DNA of 7,590 nt from Candidatus Gallibacteroides avistercoris (lineage in GTDB: Bacteria; Bacteroidota; Bacteroidia; Bacteroidales; CHK158-818). Position 1 is the stretch's first letter. Each line of letters begins with the position of its first letter. The notes beneath the pieces were generated by a model, which saw only the letters and a program-made list of their open reading frames with translations, was not told the origin of the DNA and ran no database searches. Shown here in pieces: positions 1-6,359 of the stretch. A program made the position numbers and the translations under genes. Location: positions 1 through 7,590 of the forward strand of contig DVNA01000226.1 in NCBI GenBank assembly GCA_018714665.1, in the 5' to 3' direction.

Positions 1-1
1 G

Positions 2-337
2 AAAAATCAAGGAGCGATATGCGTTATCGGAGTAAGTTGGATTGGAGACAAAAGCGATTCAACCAATCTTACATTTCTCGATAATGTCAGAGTAATGAGT
101 GTCAGTACAGAAGATACGGCCACTCCGGAAAACAGTTACAAACCGTATCAAGCCTATATACAACTACAAAAATACCCGTTAAAAAGAAATATTTATATTC
201 TGTTGAATAATACACATAACGGACTTGCTGTTGGATTCTCTACATTTATGGCTTCGGACAAAGGGCAACGTATCATATTGAAAGCAGGGATACTTCCTGC
301 CACACAACCAGTCCGAGCAGTCAAAATAAAACGATAA
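2..337 (+). CDS. PstS-like phosphate ABC transporter substrate-binding protein, C-terminal part
   Basis: The reading frame is open from the first bases of the window to TAA at 335-337, giving the last 111 residues of a protein whose start lies upstream. The C-terminal block (GFSTFMASDKGQRIILKAG, then LPATQPVR) matches the end of PstS-family periplasmic phosphate-binding proteins of Bacteroidales, where a conserved F-x-x-D/G-x-G-Q-R-I-I-L-K stretch is followed by a P-A-T-x-P-x-R tail. Before it, YPLKRNIYILLN fits the 'YPL-R-ly-i' strand of the same fold. An ATG at 95 is in frame but falls inside the conserved domain, so it is not a likely start. The next gene begins 19 bases later, suggesting co-transcription. 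The family binds phosphate outside the cytoplasmic membrane. In Bacteroidales, stand-alone copies of this type, without pstCAB, often sit beside exbB/exbD/tonB genes (from memory), so its exact ligand and role are uncertain. Confidence 0.8.
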   Translation, partial: KNQGAICVIGVSWIGDKSDSTNLTFLDNVRVMSVSTEDTATPENSYKPYQAYIQLQKYPLKRNIYILLNNTHNGLAVGFSTFMASDKGQRIILKAGILPATQPVRAVKIKR

Positions 338-356
338 CAACTAAATTTTATTGCAT

Positions 357-1967
357 ATGAAAACAACATTGAAACTTGGCTCTTTGCTGTTGTTGTTAGG
401 CGGAAGCGTAGTAACCGCTTTTGGAGCCGATAATACCACAGCCATTGAGTATTTTAAATTTTTACAATTCGGCCCGGCAAAAGAAATATTGCTGCAAAAT
501 CAAAACGACGCAGAAGCTTGTTTTTATTTAGGCGAAATCTATCACCTCGAAAACAAAGATGACTCTGCGGCCCTCTTTTATAAGAAAGGTCTCTCTATCA
601 ATGCTGAAGATCCCTATAATGCGATCGGAGAAGCAAAACTGGAACTAAAACAAAACCAGAAAGAAGCTTCTAAAAAGATTGAGAAGATAGCCAAAAGCCA
701 TAAAAAAGATATTGGCGTACAACTGGCAGCAGCCCGTGCGTTTCAATCAGCAGGATTAGAATACGACGATTTCTTGAAAAATGCCCGTAAAGCCAATAAT
801 CAAGATCCGAACATTCTTATTTTTGAAGGAGATATGCTTTTAGCAGCCGATCAAGTTGGTGAAGCTTGTGCAAAATACGAAATGGCTGCCAATGCAGACG
901 AATCTTGTACAGAAGCATACGTAAAATATGCTAAAATCTATGCAAATGTCAATCCGGATCTATCTATCCAAATGTTGGATAAACTTTTATCTAAGAACCC
1001 CAGTTCGTTAGTTGCACAACAAACAATTGCAGAGCTATATTATGACAACGGCCGCTATAAAAAAGCAGCTGAAGTTTACGGTAATTTTATCAAAGCAGGA
1101 CATCCGACAGAACGAGACATCAACCGTTACGGGGGAATATTATTCCAGAGTGAAGAGTACGAAAAAGTACTCGAATTAGCTAGAGTTGAATTAGAAAAGA
1201 ATCCTAACAACATGGTTATGAGGAGGTTAGCTATGTATTCCCTTTATGAACTGAAGAAATACGATGATGGTATCAAACACGGGGATCACCTCATGAAGAA
1301 CAATAAAAACTTTATTCCCCGGGACCACATCTATTACGGACGATTACTGAATAAAATCAAACGGAATCAAGAAGCCATAGCTCAATTCAAAGAAGCATTG
1401 GAACTTGAACCGGATAACCTGGAAATATACAAAGAGTTAGCACAAGCCCTCGAATCGAACGGCCAATACGACGAAGCTATACAAACGTTTAACTCGTACA
1501 TTGAAAAAGCAGGTACAGACAATGTAAAAATAGCCGATTACCTGCAATTGGGACAACTCTACTATTCAGCAGCCAGCACCCTTGACTCTACTCAGTTGGA
1601 CAAAAGAACAGAATGGTTCAACGCCGCAGACAAAGCCTTTGCTACCGTTGCAGAAAAAGCTCCGAATAATTATATCGGATACTATTGGAGAGCCAATACA
1701 AATGCTATGATGGATGACTCAGACCTTTCGCAAGGATTGGCCCTTCCCTATTACCAAAAAGTAATAGAACTGCTCGAAGCAGACAAAAAGAATCCCAAAA
1801 GACTTATCGATGCATATAACTATTGTGGTTCTTACTATTACCTGAGAAGAGATCTTCCCACTTCTATACAATATTGGGAAAAAATTCTCCAAGTAGACCC
1901 GAACCATCCCAATGCAAAGAAGTTTATTGAGGGTATCAACAAAGAAATCAAAGAGGGTATTAAATAA
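357..1967 (+). CDS. Secreted tetratricopeptide (TPR) repeat protein
   Basis: This encodes 536 residues. The N-terminus has a signal peptide: Lys2 and Lys6, a hydrophobic core at about residues 7-21, and a probable cleavage near residues 23-24 (AFG/A), so the mature protein should be periplasmic or envelope-bound. There is no lipobox cysteine. The rest is helical and rich in TPR-like 34-residue units. Clear ones include AELYYDNGRYKKAAEVYGNF, GRLLNKIKRNQEAIAQFKEA followed by LELEPDN, AQALESNGQYDEAIQTFNSY, and a last unit ending in WEKILQVDPNHPNAKKF. TPRs are protein-binding scaffolds and no catalytic domain is visible. A TTG at 351 is in frame, but the ATG at 357 starts the signal peptide properly and was chosen. 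The gene lies 19 bases after the PstS-like gene and ends just before a strong terminator, so it is probably the last gene of that operon. A role in envelope transport or TonB-linked assembly is an inference from the neighbour only. Confidence 0.88.
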   Translation: MKTTLKLGSLLLLLGGSVVTAFGADNTTAIEYFKFLQFGPAKEILLQNQNDAEACFYLGEIYHLENKDDSAALFYKKGLSINAEDPYNAIGEAKLELKQNQKEASKKIEKIAKSHKKDIGVQLAAARAFQSAGLEYDDFLKNARKANNQDPNILIFEGDMLLAADQVGEACAKYEMAANADESCTEAYVKYAKIYANVNPDLSIQMLDKLLSKNPSSLVAQQTIAELYYDNGRYKKAAEVYGNFIKAGHPTERDINRYGGILFQSEEYEKVLELARVELEKNPNNMVMRRLAMYSLYELKKYDDGIKHGDHLMKNNKNFIPRDHIYYGRLLNKIKRNQEAIAQFKEALELEPDNLEIYKELAQALESNGQYDEAIQTFNSYIEKAGTDNVKIADYLQLGQLYYSAASTLDSTQLDKRTEWFNAADKAFATVAEKAPNNYIGYYWRANTNAMMDDSDLSQGLALPYYQKVIELLEADKKNPKRLIDAYNYCGSYYYLRRDLPTSIQYWEKILQVDPNHPNAKKFIEGINKEIKEGIK

Positions 1968-1982
1968 CAACTTCTATTTTCT

Positions 1983-2024
1983 AAAAAATAACGCCAAAAT
2001 AATAAAATTCTGGCGTTATTTTTT
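1983..2024 (+). terminator. Intrinsic (rho-independent) terminator after the TPR gene
   Basis: A perfect 14-base inverted repeat (AAAAAATAACGCCA at 1983-1996 and TGGCGTTATTTTTT at 2011-2024) flanks a 14-base A/T-rich loop. Part of the loop can pair further (A98-A99-T00 with A07-T08-T09). The right arm ends in a T-run extending to 2025, and the left arm begins with an A-run, so it could work in both directions. It starts 15 bases after the stop of the TPR gene and separates that operon from the nuo operon. Confidence 0.88.
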
Positions 2025-2100
2025 TACCCAAAATCAATCTAAATATATAAATAAAAGATAGGTAAAAAAAGGATAAATAAAACGAATAAAAGAAGGACGA

Positions 2101-2135
2101 TTTAATGAAAAGTATCAAGATATTTTATACCTTTG
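2101..2135 (+). promoter_or_regulatory. Candidate Bacteroidetes-type promoter for the nuo operon
   Basis: TACCTTTG at 2128-2135 matches every fixed base of the Bacteroidetes primary-sigma -7 element TAnnTTTG. The -33 element is poor: TTTA at 2101-2104 instead of TTTG, with a 23-base spacer, slightly longer than usual. An A-rich tract lies just upstream (2041-2100) and could act like an UP element. Transcription would start near 2141-2143, giving a leader of about 460 bases before nuoA. It lies downstream of the terminator at 1983-2024, as expected for the next operon's promoter. Confidence 0.4.
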
Positions 2136-2158
2136 CTGAGTAAAAATTTTTCTGGGTA

Positions 2159-2503
2159 ATGAGTCAAACCTTGATATATATTTTTGTATCTACCTTAATT
2201 ATCACAATCCTGTATCAAATAGGTATTGTTCAATTTTTTACACACTATTATATCGTATCGACCAGTACTCGAAAACGATGTCAAATTGACACAAGAAAAA
2301 TCGCCACAAGACTTTTTATCAAGCCGTTACAACATTACAAATCCATTCTGGACCTTTTTCCTTTATCAAAAAACACCGGACTCTTTTCAGAATCGACCAA
2401 TAATGCCATAAAATCGAATTCATCTCTTGCAAAAAAAAGATTAACGACACATAACTCCTTTATAGATTCTCTAATACGACCATTAAGAATGGAACAATCA
2501 TAA
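2159..2503 (+). CDS. Doubtful hypothetical protein with one N-terminal hydrophobic segment
   Basis: An ATG-started frame of 114 codons ends at 2503. The first ~27 residues (MSQTLIYIFVSTLIITILY onward) could form one membrane segment. The remainder is Lys/Arg/Ser/Thr-rich with very few acidic residues, which is what chance translation of A-rich DNA gives. No motif or family is recognised. There is no Shine-Dalgarno sequence, although that is normal in this phylum. The candidate promoter at 2128-2135 would place the transcription start about 18 bases before its ATG, which is the only point in its favour. A second frame (2226-2411) over the same bases gives a more balanced composition, which argues that neither is a proven gene. 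Confidence 0.18.
   Translation: MSQTLIYIFVSTLIITILYQIGIVQFFTHYYIVSTSTRKRCQIDTRKIATRLFIKPLQHYKSILDLFPLSKNTGLFSESTNNAIKSNSSLAKKRLTTHNSFIDSLIRPLRMEQS
2179..2186 (+). promoter_or_regulatory. Second candidate -7 element (TATTTTTG)
   Basis: TATTTTTG also fits TAnnTTTG exactly, but no TTTG is found 19-21 bases upstream, and T-rich DNA makes such matches by chance. It lies inside the weak ORF at 2159-2503, so if it were the true promoter that ORF could not be translated from its ATG. Confidence 0.2.
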
Positions 2504-2511
2504 ACAATCAT
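2493..2511. repeat. Short tandem direct repeat, AACAATCAT twice
   Basis: AACAATCAT occurs at 2493-2501 and again at 2503-2511, a 10-base period of about one helical turn. The second copy also forms a small inverted repeat with the following TGATT (2506-2518). The position about 95 bases before nuoA would suit a regulator-binding site, but no known operator is recognised. Confidence 0.4.
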
Positions 2512-2528
2512 TTTGATTATCTCGTCCC

Positions 2529-2547
2529 AATTTTTCAGGGAAAAATT
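2529..2547. repeat. Small inverted repeat in the nuoA leader
   Basis: AATTTTTC (2529-2536) and GAAAAATT (2540-2547) are perfect complements around a 3-base loop. The stem is almost all A/T, so it would be weak as an RNA hairpin, and no T-run follows, so it is not a terminator. It ends 58 bases before the nuoA start. An overlapping CCC/GGG pairing (2526-2528 with 2538-2540) is an alternative fold. Confidence 0.35.
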
Positions 2548-2605
2548 AAGGAAATTGTGTATTATAATATATCGAAAACGAAAGTATATAACATTAATTA
2601 TTCAT

Positions 2606-2956
2606 ATGAATTCTGCTTTATTAGTTGTCGTTTTTATCGTCGCCATTACGTTGGTGGCCGCAGCTCTATTTTTAGCGGGGATCATGTCTCCCCGGTCTTT
2701 TAATCCGCAAAAAGGAGAACCATACGAATGTGGTATTCCCACACACGGAGCATCCTGGATGCAATTTAAAGTAGGCTATTATCTGTTTGCCATCCTTTTT
2801 CTCATGTTTGACGTAGAAGCTGTCTTCCTGTTCCCATGGGCAGTCATCGTCAGAGATTTAGGAATTGCCGGATTAATGAACGTTTTGTTTTTCTTGCTGA
2901 TTCTGATTCTGGGATTGGCTTATGCATGGAAGAAAGGAGCATTGGAATGGAAATAA
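2606..2956 (+). CDS. nuoA: NADH-quinone oxidoreductase (complex I) subunit A
   Basis: This is the 116-residue NuoA/ND3 subunit, a small membrane protein at the heel of complex I next to the quinone cavity. Three membrane segments are visible (about residues 4-26, 56-80 and 87-108). Family hallmarks are present: YECG at 40-43 on the loop after the first segment, whose cysteine matches the redox-sensitive ND3 cysteine, and FDVEAVFLFPWA at 68-79 with the conserved acidic Asp69 and Glu71 in the second segment. The frame stays open upstream to 2513 without an ATG; the ATG at 2606 directly precedes the first hydrophobic segment and gives the normal family length, so it is the start. No Shine-Dalgarno is seen; the leader is A/T-rich. 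It is the first gene of the nuo cluster, and its last 10 bases overlap nuoB. Confidence 0.96.
   Translation: MNSALLVVVFIVAITLVAAALFLAGIMSPRSFNPQKGEPYECGIPTHGASWMQFKVGYYLFAILFLMFDVEAVFLFPWAVIVRDLGIAGLMNVLFFLLILILGLAYAWKKGALEWK
2933..2939 (+). promoter_or_regulatory. Shine-Dalgarno site of nuoB inside nuoA
   Basis: AAAGGAG lies 7 bases before the ATG at 2947, an ideal spacing. It supports 2947 over the in-frame ATG at 2968. The other nuo genes and atpD have no comparable site. Together with the 10-base overlap it suggests nuoB translation is coupled to nuoA. Confidence 0.6.
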
Positions 2957-3528
2957 AGATTAAATCAATGAAGGAGGAAGACTTCAATGAGAATGAGTAT
3001 ATTGAACAATTACGCGCAGCAGGTACCAACGTTGTGGTGGGTAAATTGGACGACCTTATCAATTGGGGACGTTCCAACTCTCTGTGGCCGCTTACTTTCG
3101 CAACCAGCTGTTGCGGAATCGAATTTATGTCGGCAGGAGCCGCACGGTTCGACATGGCCCGTTTCGGGTTTGAAGTAGCTCGTGCCAGCCCGCGTCAAGC
3201 AGACGTTATTGTAGTTGCCGGAACAATTGTTCATAAAATGGCTCCTGTTCTTAAACGACTTTACGACCAAATGGCCGAACCAAAATATGTAGTGGCAATG
3301 GGCGGTTGTGCCATTTCAGGAGGACCTTTCAGAAACTCTTACCATGTATTGAAAGGGGTAGAAGAGATCATTCCCGTTGATGTATATGTCCCCGGATGTC
3401 CACCGAAACCGGAAGCATTCTTTTACGGAATGATGCAACTTCAACGCAAGATCAAGGCAGAACGCTATTTTGGAGTTGTAAATAGAAAAGAAGCCAAACC
3501 GACAAACATACAGACAGAAGAAAAATAA
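2947..3528 (+). CDS. nuoB: NADH-quinone oxidoreductase (complex I) subunit B
   Basis: The 193-residue NuoB/PSST subunit carries the terminal [4Fe-4S] cluster N2, which hands electrons to quinone at the junction of the peripheral and membrane arms. All four expected ligands are visible: the adjacent pair Cys55-Cys56 in TSCCGIEFM, Cys121 in GGCAISGGPF and Cys151 in PGCPPKPEAF. The ARFDMARFGFEVARASPRQAD stretch (66-86) and the mobile quinone-site loop around it are also typical. The first ~25 residues and the Lys/Thr-rich C-terminal tail after residue 175 are variable. The start at 2947 overlaps the end of nuoA and is backed by AAAGGAG 7 bases upstream; the ATG at 2968 is a weaker alternative. 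The frame extends upstream to 2836 but only as a shadow of nuoA. Confidence 0.96.
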   Translation: MEIKIKSMKEEDFNENEYIEQLRAAGTNVVVGKLDDLINWGRSNSLWPLTFATSCCGIEFMSAGAARFDMARFGFEVARASPRQADVIVVAGTIVHKMAPVLKRLYDQMAEPKYVVAMGGCAISGGPFRNSYHVLKGVEEIIPVDVYVPGCPPKPEAFFYGMMQLQRKIKAERYFGVVNRKEAKPTNIQTEEK

Positions 3529-3536
3529 CCAAACAT

Positions 3537-3548
3537 ATCGAATTCGAT
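3537..3548. repeat. 12-bp perfect palindrome before nuoCD
   Basis: ATCGAATTCGAT is fully self-complementary and ends 3 bases before the nuoCD ATG, in the 23-base gap after nuoB. It occupies the place of a ribosome-binding site. With no loop it would fold poorly in RNA, so it may be chance or a DNA-binding site within the operon. Confidence 0.35.
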
Positions 3549-3551
3549 TCA

Positions 3552-5180
3552 ATGGGAAATATACAAGAGAAAATCGGCAGTTTTTTGCCAGAAGCCGTTT
3601 TTGAAGAAGGACAACACACAACCGTTTCCGTACCGGCAGACAAAGTACACCAGCTGGCCCTTTTCTTGCGGGACGACGCAGATTTGCGGTTTGACTATTT
3701 AGCAAATCTGACCGGGATGGACTGGGGAGACCGTTTAGGGGTTATTTATCATCTGAACTCAACCATGTTCAATCATTGGGTTGTGGTAAAGACATCTACA
3801 ACAGACAGAGAAAATCCCCTATTATATAGTGTTGGCGATGTATGGGCTACCGCGATTATCAACGAACGGGAGGTTCATGACTTTTACGGAATCCGGTTTA
3901 TTAACAATCCGGATATGCGTCATATCTTTTTACGGAACGACTGGAAAGGATTTCCGTTCCGTAAAGATTACGATACCAACCCCGAACTTAATCCCATACC
4001 TCTAAAAAGCGATGAATATTTAGACATCGCCCCTTGTATAAAAGAGAACGAAGAGGGTAAAATAGAGGAATCGACCAATACCATTTTTGACAAGGACGAC
4101 TATGTAATCAACATAGGCCCGCAGCATCCAGCTACTCATGGGGTTCTTCATTTTAGGGTGGCTCTTGACGGAGAAATCATAAAAAAAGTGGATCCCAACT
4201 GCGGATACATTCATCGGGGAATTGAAAAAATGTGCGAAAGCCTGACATACCCTCAGACGCTGCACCTGACAGACCGGCTCGATTATCTGTCAGCCCACAA
4301 TAATCGACATGCGCTATGCCTTTGTATAGAAGATGCTTTACAGGTAGAGGTTCCCGAACGGGCCAAATACATACGGACCATGATGGACGAACTGATGCGT
4401 ATATCTTCGCACCTGTTGTTCTGGGCTACTTGTTGTATGGACCTGGGTGCATTGACGGCATTCTTCTACGGATTCCGCGATCGTGAAAAGATCCTGGATA
4501 TATTTGAGGAGACCTGCGGTGCACGCATGACAATGAATTACAACACGATAGGCGGAGTTATGGCAGACATCCACCCCAATTTTCAGAAACGAGTAAAAGA
4601 GTTGATCGCCTACCTGCCCAAAGCGTTGAAAGAGTACCATACCGTATTTACCGGAAACATCATCGCACAACAGCGAATGAAAGGCATCGGTTACCTGACC
4701 AAAGAAGACGCCATCTCCTACTCCGTAACCGGTCCCTCTGGCCGAGGATCGGGATGGGCTTGTGATGTACGCAAACGTACACCTTACGGAGTATATGACA
4801 AGGTCGATTTCAAAGAAATTACCCGTACAGAAGGAGATGCTTTTGCCCGTTATATGGTTCGTATGGATGAAATCATGGAATCGGTACACATCCTTGAACA
4901 ATTGGTTGACAACATCCCCGAAGGAGACTACGCGGTAAAAATGAAACCGATTATCAAACTGCCCGAAGGTACCTATTTCAGACAAGTGGAAGCCAGCCGT
5001 GGTGCATTCGGCGTTCTGATTGAAAGCAAAGGTGAAAAATATCCATACCGGGTAAAATTCTCTTCTCCTGGCCTGGCATTAGTCAATGTGGTAGATTTGT
5101 TGGCAAGAAAAAACAAAATAGCCGACCTTATCTCCATTGGAGCTTCACTCGACTACGTTGTGCCCGATATAGATCGCTAA
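3552..5180 (+). CDS. nuoCD: NADH-quinone oxidoreductase (complex I) fused subunits C and D
   Basis: One 542-residue protein joins NuoC (30-kDa) and NuoD (49-kDa). The NuoC part covers about residues 1-165 and includes the signature NEREVHDFYGIRF (104-116) through NDWKGFPFRKDY (129-140). A short acidic linker (about 163-182) leads to the NuoD part. There, NIGPQHPATHGVLHF (187-201) and DRLDYLSAHNNRHAL (241-255) hold His196 and Tyr245, which correspond to the quinone-headgroup His and Tyr of the 49-kDa subunit; HRGIEKM is at 221-227. The [NiFe]-site CxxC pairs of related hydrogenases are absent, so this is complex I. The C-terminus ends in the usual 'D-x-D-R' (DIDR). The protein is somewhat shorter than the E. 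coli fusion, which has 600 residues. It sits in the peripheral arm beside NuoB. The ATG at 3552 is the only sensible start; no Shine-Dalgarno is seen. The fusion itself is common in Bacteroidetes. Confidence 0.96.
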   Translation: MGNIQEKIGSFLPEAVFEEGQHTTVSVPADKVHQLALFLRDDADLRFDYLANLTGMDWGDRLGVIYHLNSTMFNHWVVVKTSTTDRENPLLYSVGDVWATAIINEREVHDFYGIRFINNPDMRHIFLRNDWKGFPFRKDYDTNPELNPIPLKSDEYLDIAPCIKENEEGKIEESTNTIFDKDDYVINIGPQHPATHGVLHFRVALDGEIIKKVDPNCGYIHRGIEKMCESLTYPQTLHLTDRLDYLSAHNNRHALCLCIEDALQVEVPERAKYIRTMMDELMRISSHLLFWATCCMDLGALTAFFYGFRDREKILDIFEETCGARMTMNYNTIGGVMADIHPNFQKRVKELIAYLPKALKEYHTVFTGNIIAQQRMKGIGYLTKEDAISYSVTGPSGRGSGWACDVRKRTPYGVYDKVDFKEITRTEGDAFARYMVRMDEIMESVHILEQLVDNIPEGDYAVKMKPIIKLPEGTYFRQVEASRGAFGVLIESKGEKYPYRVKFSSPGLALVNVVDLLARKNKIADLISIGASLDYVVPDIDR

Positions 5181-5223
5181 TTCTGAAAACTAAATACGAT
5201 AAGATAATTAAAAGATACATCAC

Positions 5224-6300
5224 ATGTTCGATTTTTCAGTAGTAACACATTGGATTGATAACTTATTGCTATCGATAATGCCCCGCTCCTGGGCTCTCTT
5301 TATAGAATTTATTCTTATTGGAGTGGCCTTGTTGTTGGCATACGCCGTCATCGCACTGGTATTAATATACGTAGAACGAAAAGTTTGTGCATTCTTTCAA
5401 TGTCGGTTGGGTCCGAACCGTGTCGGCCCTTATGGAACAATACAAAGTATTGCCGATATGTTTAAAATGTTGATTAAAGAATTAATCAGCATCAACCATG
5501 TAGACAAGTTTCTTTTTAGATTGGCTCCCTACATCGTAATCATGGCCTCGATGCTCTCCTTTGCGTGTCTACCCTTTGCCAAAGGTCTACATGTGCTGGA
5601 TTTCAACATCGGGATTTTCTTCTTGTTGGCCGTATCATCGATAGGGGTTCTGGGTATCCTGCTGGCAGGATGGTCGAGCAATAACAAATATTCATTAATC
5701 GGAGCCATGCGAAGCGGAGCACAAATGATCAGCTACGAATTGTCTATCGGATTGTCCATTATGACCGTTGTGGTATTTGCCGGTACCATGCAAATTTCTC
5801 AAATCGTGGAAGCACAACGAGACGGATGGTTTCTTTTTACCGGACATATCCCCGCGTTTATTGCCATGATTATTTACTTGGTTGCCGGGACGGCTGAAAC
5901 CAACCGTGGTCCGTTTGACCTGCCCGAGGCAGAATCAGAGCTGACAGCCGGTTATCACACCGAATTTTCAGGGATGCAATTCGGATTTTTCTACTTGGCA
6001 GAATACCTGAATCTATTTATCGTTTCGTCAGTAGCCGCAGTCCTTTTCTTAGGTGGATGGATGCCTTTCCACATCGCCGGATGGGACTCGTTCAACCAAA
6101 TAATGGATTACATTCCTTCTATCATCTGGTTTATTGGCAAAGTGGGTATCATGATGTTTATTATCATGTGGTTTAAATGGACCTTCCCTCGCCTGCGAAT
6201 CGACCAATTATTAAAATTGGAATGGAAGTATCTATTACCGCTCAATTTAGTAAATTTGCTTATTATGGTGTTAATCGTAATATTCGGTTTACATTTTTAA
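5224..6300 (+). CDS. nuoH: NADH-quinone oxidoreductase (complex I) subunit H
   Basis: The 358-residue NuoH/ND1 subunit anchors the peripheral arm in the membrane and forms the quinone tunnel and its proton connection. About eight to nine hydrophobic segments are visible. Hallmarks: YVERKVCAFFQCRLGPNRVG (49-68), GWSSNNKYSLIGAMRSGAQM (149-168), and the acidic loop ETNRGPFDLPEAESELTAGY (225-244) continuing into HTEFSGMQFG, which lines the quinone cavity. RLRIDQLLKLEWKYLLPLNL (324-343) is the typical C-terminal block. The length is normal for bacteria. It follows nuoCD after a 43-base gap that shows no hairpin, so the two are probably co-transcribed. No Shine-Dalgarno is present. nuoI would be expected next, but atpD follows. 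The coding frame is intact with no sign of truncation at its end. Confidence 0.96.
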   Translation: MFDFSVVTHWIDNLLLSIMPRSWALFIEFILIGVALLLAYAVIALVLIYVERKVCAFFQCRLGPNRVGPYGTIQSIADMFKMLIKELISINHVDKFLFRLAPYIVIMASMLSFACLPFAKGLHVLDFNIGIFFLLAVSSIGVLGILLAGWSSNNKYSLIGAMRSGAQMISYELSIGLSIMTVVVFAGTMQISQIVEAQRDGWFLFTGHIPAFIAMIIYLVAGTAETNRGPFDLPEAESELTAGYHTEFSGMQFGFFYLAEYLNLFIVSSVAAVLFLGGWMPFHIAGWDSFNQIMDYIPSIIWFIGKVGIMMFIIMWFKWTFPRLRIDQLLKLEWKYLLPLNLVNLLIMVLIVIFGLHF

Positions 6301-6325
6301 TTTCGGCTTAATTTTGCCATATTTG
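6294..6325 (+). promoter_or_regulatory. Weak candidate promoter for atpD
   Basis: CATATTTG at 6318-6325 matches the Bacteroidetes -7 motif TAnnTTTG except for its first base. TTTT at 6294-6297, 20 bases upstream, is a poor -33 element (TTTG expected) and lies in the end of nuoH. Transcription would start near 6331, giving a leader of about 30 bases. In the 59-base gap there is no terminator hairpin, so read-through from nuoH is also possible. Confidence 0.3.
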
Positions 6326-6359
6326 CAGATAAAGTAAACAGTTTTAAAAGAACAGTATT

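Larger units (their letters stand above)
2025..2605. other. A/T-rich intergenic region upstream of nuoA
   Basis: This is about 580 bases with no gene I can identify. From left to right it holds: an A-rich, C-poor tract (about 2041-2100); an AGAAGGA site before a 12-codon ORF (2105-2143); two matches to the Bacteroidetes -7 motif TAnnTTTG (2128-2135 and 2179-2186); a self-complementary AAAAATTTTT (2142-2151); a weak 114-codon ORF (2159-2503); a second overlapping open stretch starting at a TTG (2226-2411); a 9-base direct repeat (2493-2511); an 8-bp inverted repeat (2529-2547); and a TATAAT at 2563-2568. No tRNA, known riboswitch or insertion-sequence end was recognised. The most economical reading is a promoter plus a long nuo leader, possibly with the debris of a decayed gene. 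Confidence 0.6.

Noticed and set aside
351..356. TTG at 351 as the start of the TPR protein
   Set aside because: The ATG two codons later gives a normal signal peptide; the extra two residues add nothing.
2142..2151. AAAAATTTTT as a regulatory palindrome
   Set aside because: Self-complementary A/T runs are common in such A/T-rich DNA and there is no flanking symmetry.
2513..2605. 31-residue N-terminal extension of NuoA
   Set aside because: The extended frame has no ATG, the predicted residues are not NuoA-like, and the 116-residue form has the normal family length.
2836..2946. Extended start for NuoB inside nuoA
   Set aside because: This part is a frame shadow of nuoA; the ATG at 2947 has a good ribosome-binding site and gives the usual length.
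4338..4985. Long open frame on the - strand within nuoCD (215 codons)
   Set aside because: It lies wholly opposite conserved NuoD sequence and shows no family motif; a shadow frame. The same applies to the other - strand frames under the TPR gene, nuoB, nuoCD and atpD.
2391..6209. The 11-mer AATCGACCAAT occurring three times (near 2392, 4070 and 6199)
   Set aside because: Two copies are in different genes and read in different frames, with no shared context; short repeats at this level are plausible by chance.
2606..6300. Group 4 [NiFe] hydrogenase or related complex instead of complex I
   Set aside because: NuoA is present, the NuoD part lacks the CxxC pairs that bind NiFe, and it has the quinone-site His and Tyr.
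6301..6359. A terminator between nuoH and atpD
   Set aside because: Only a 3-bp GGC/GCC pairing can be drawn (6305-6318), too weak, and no T-run follows.
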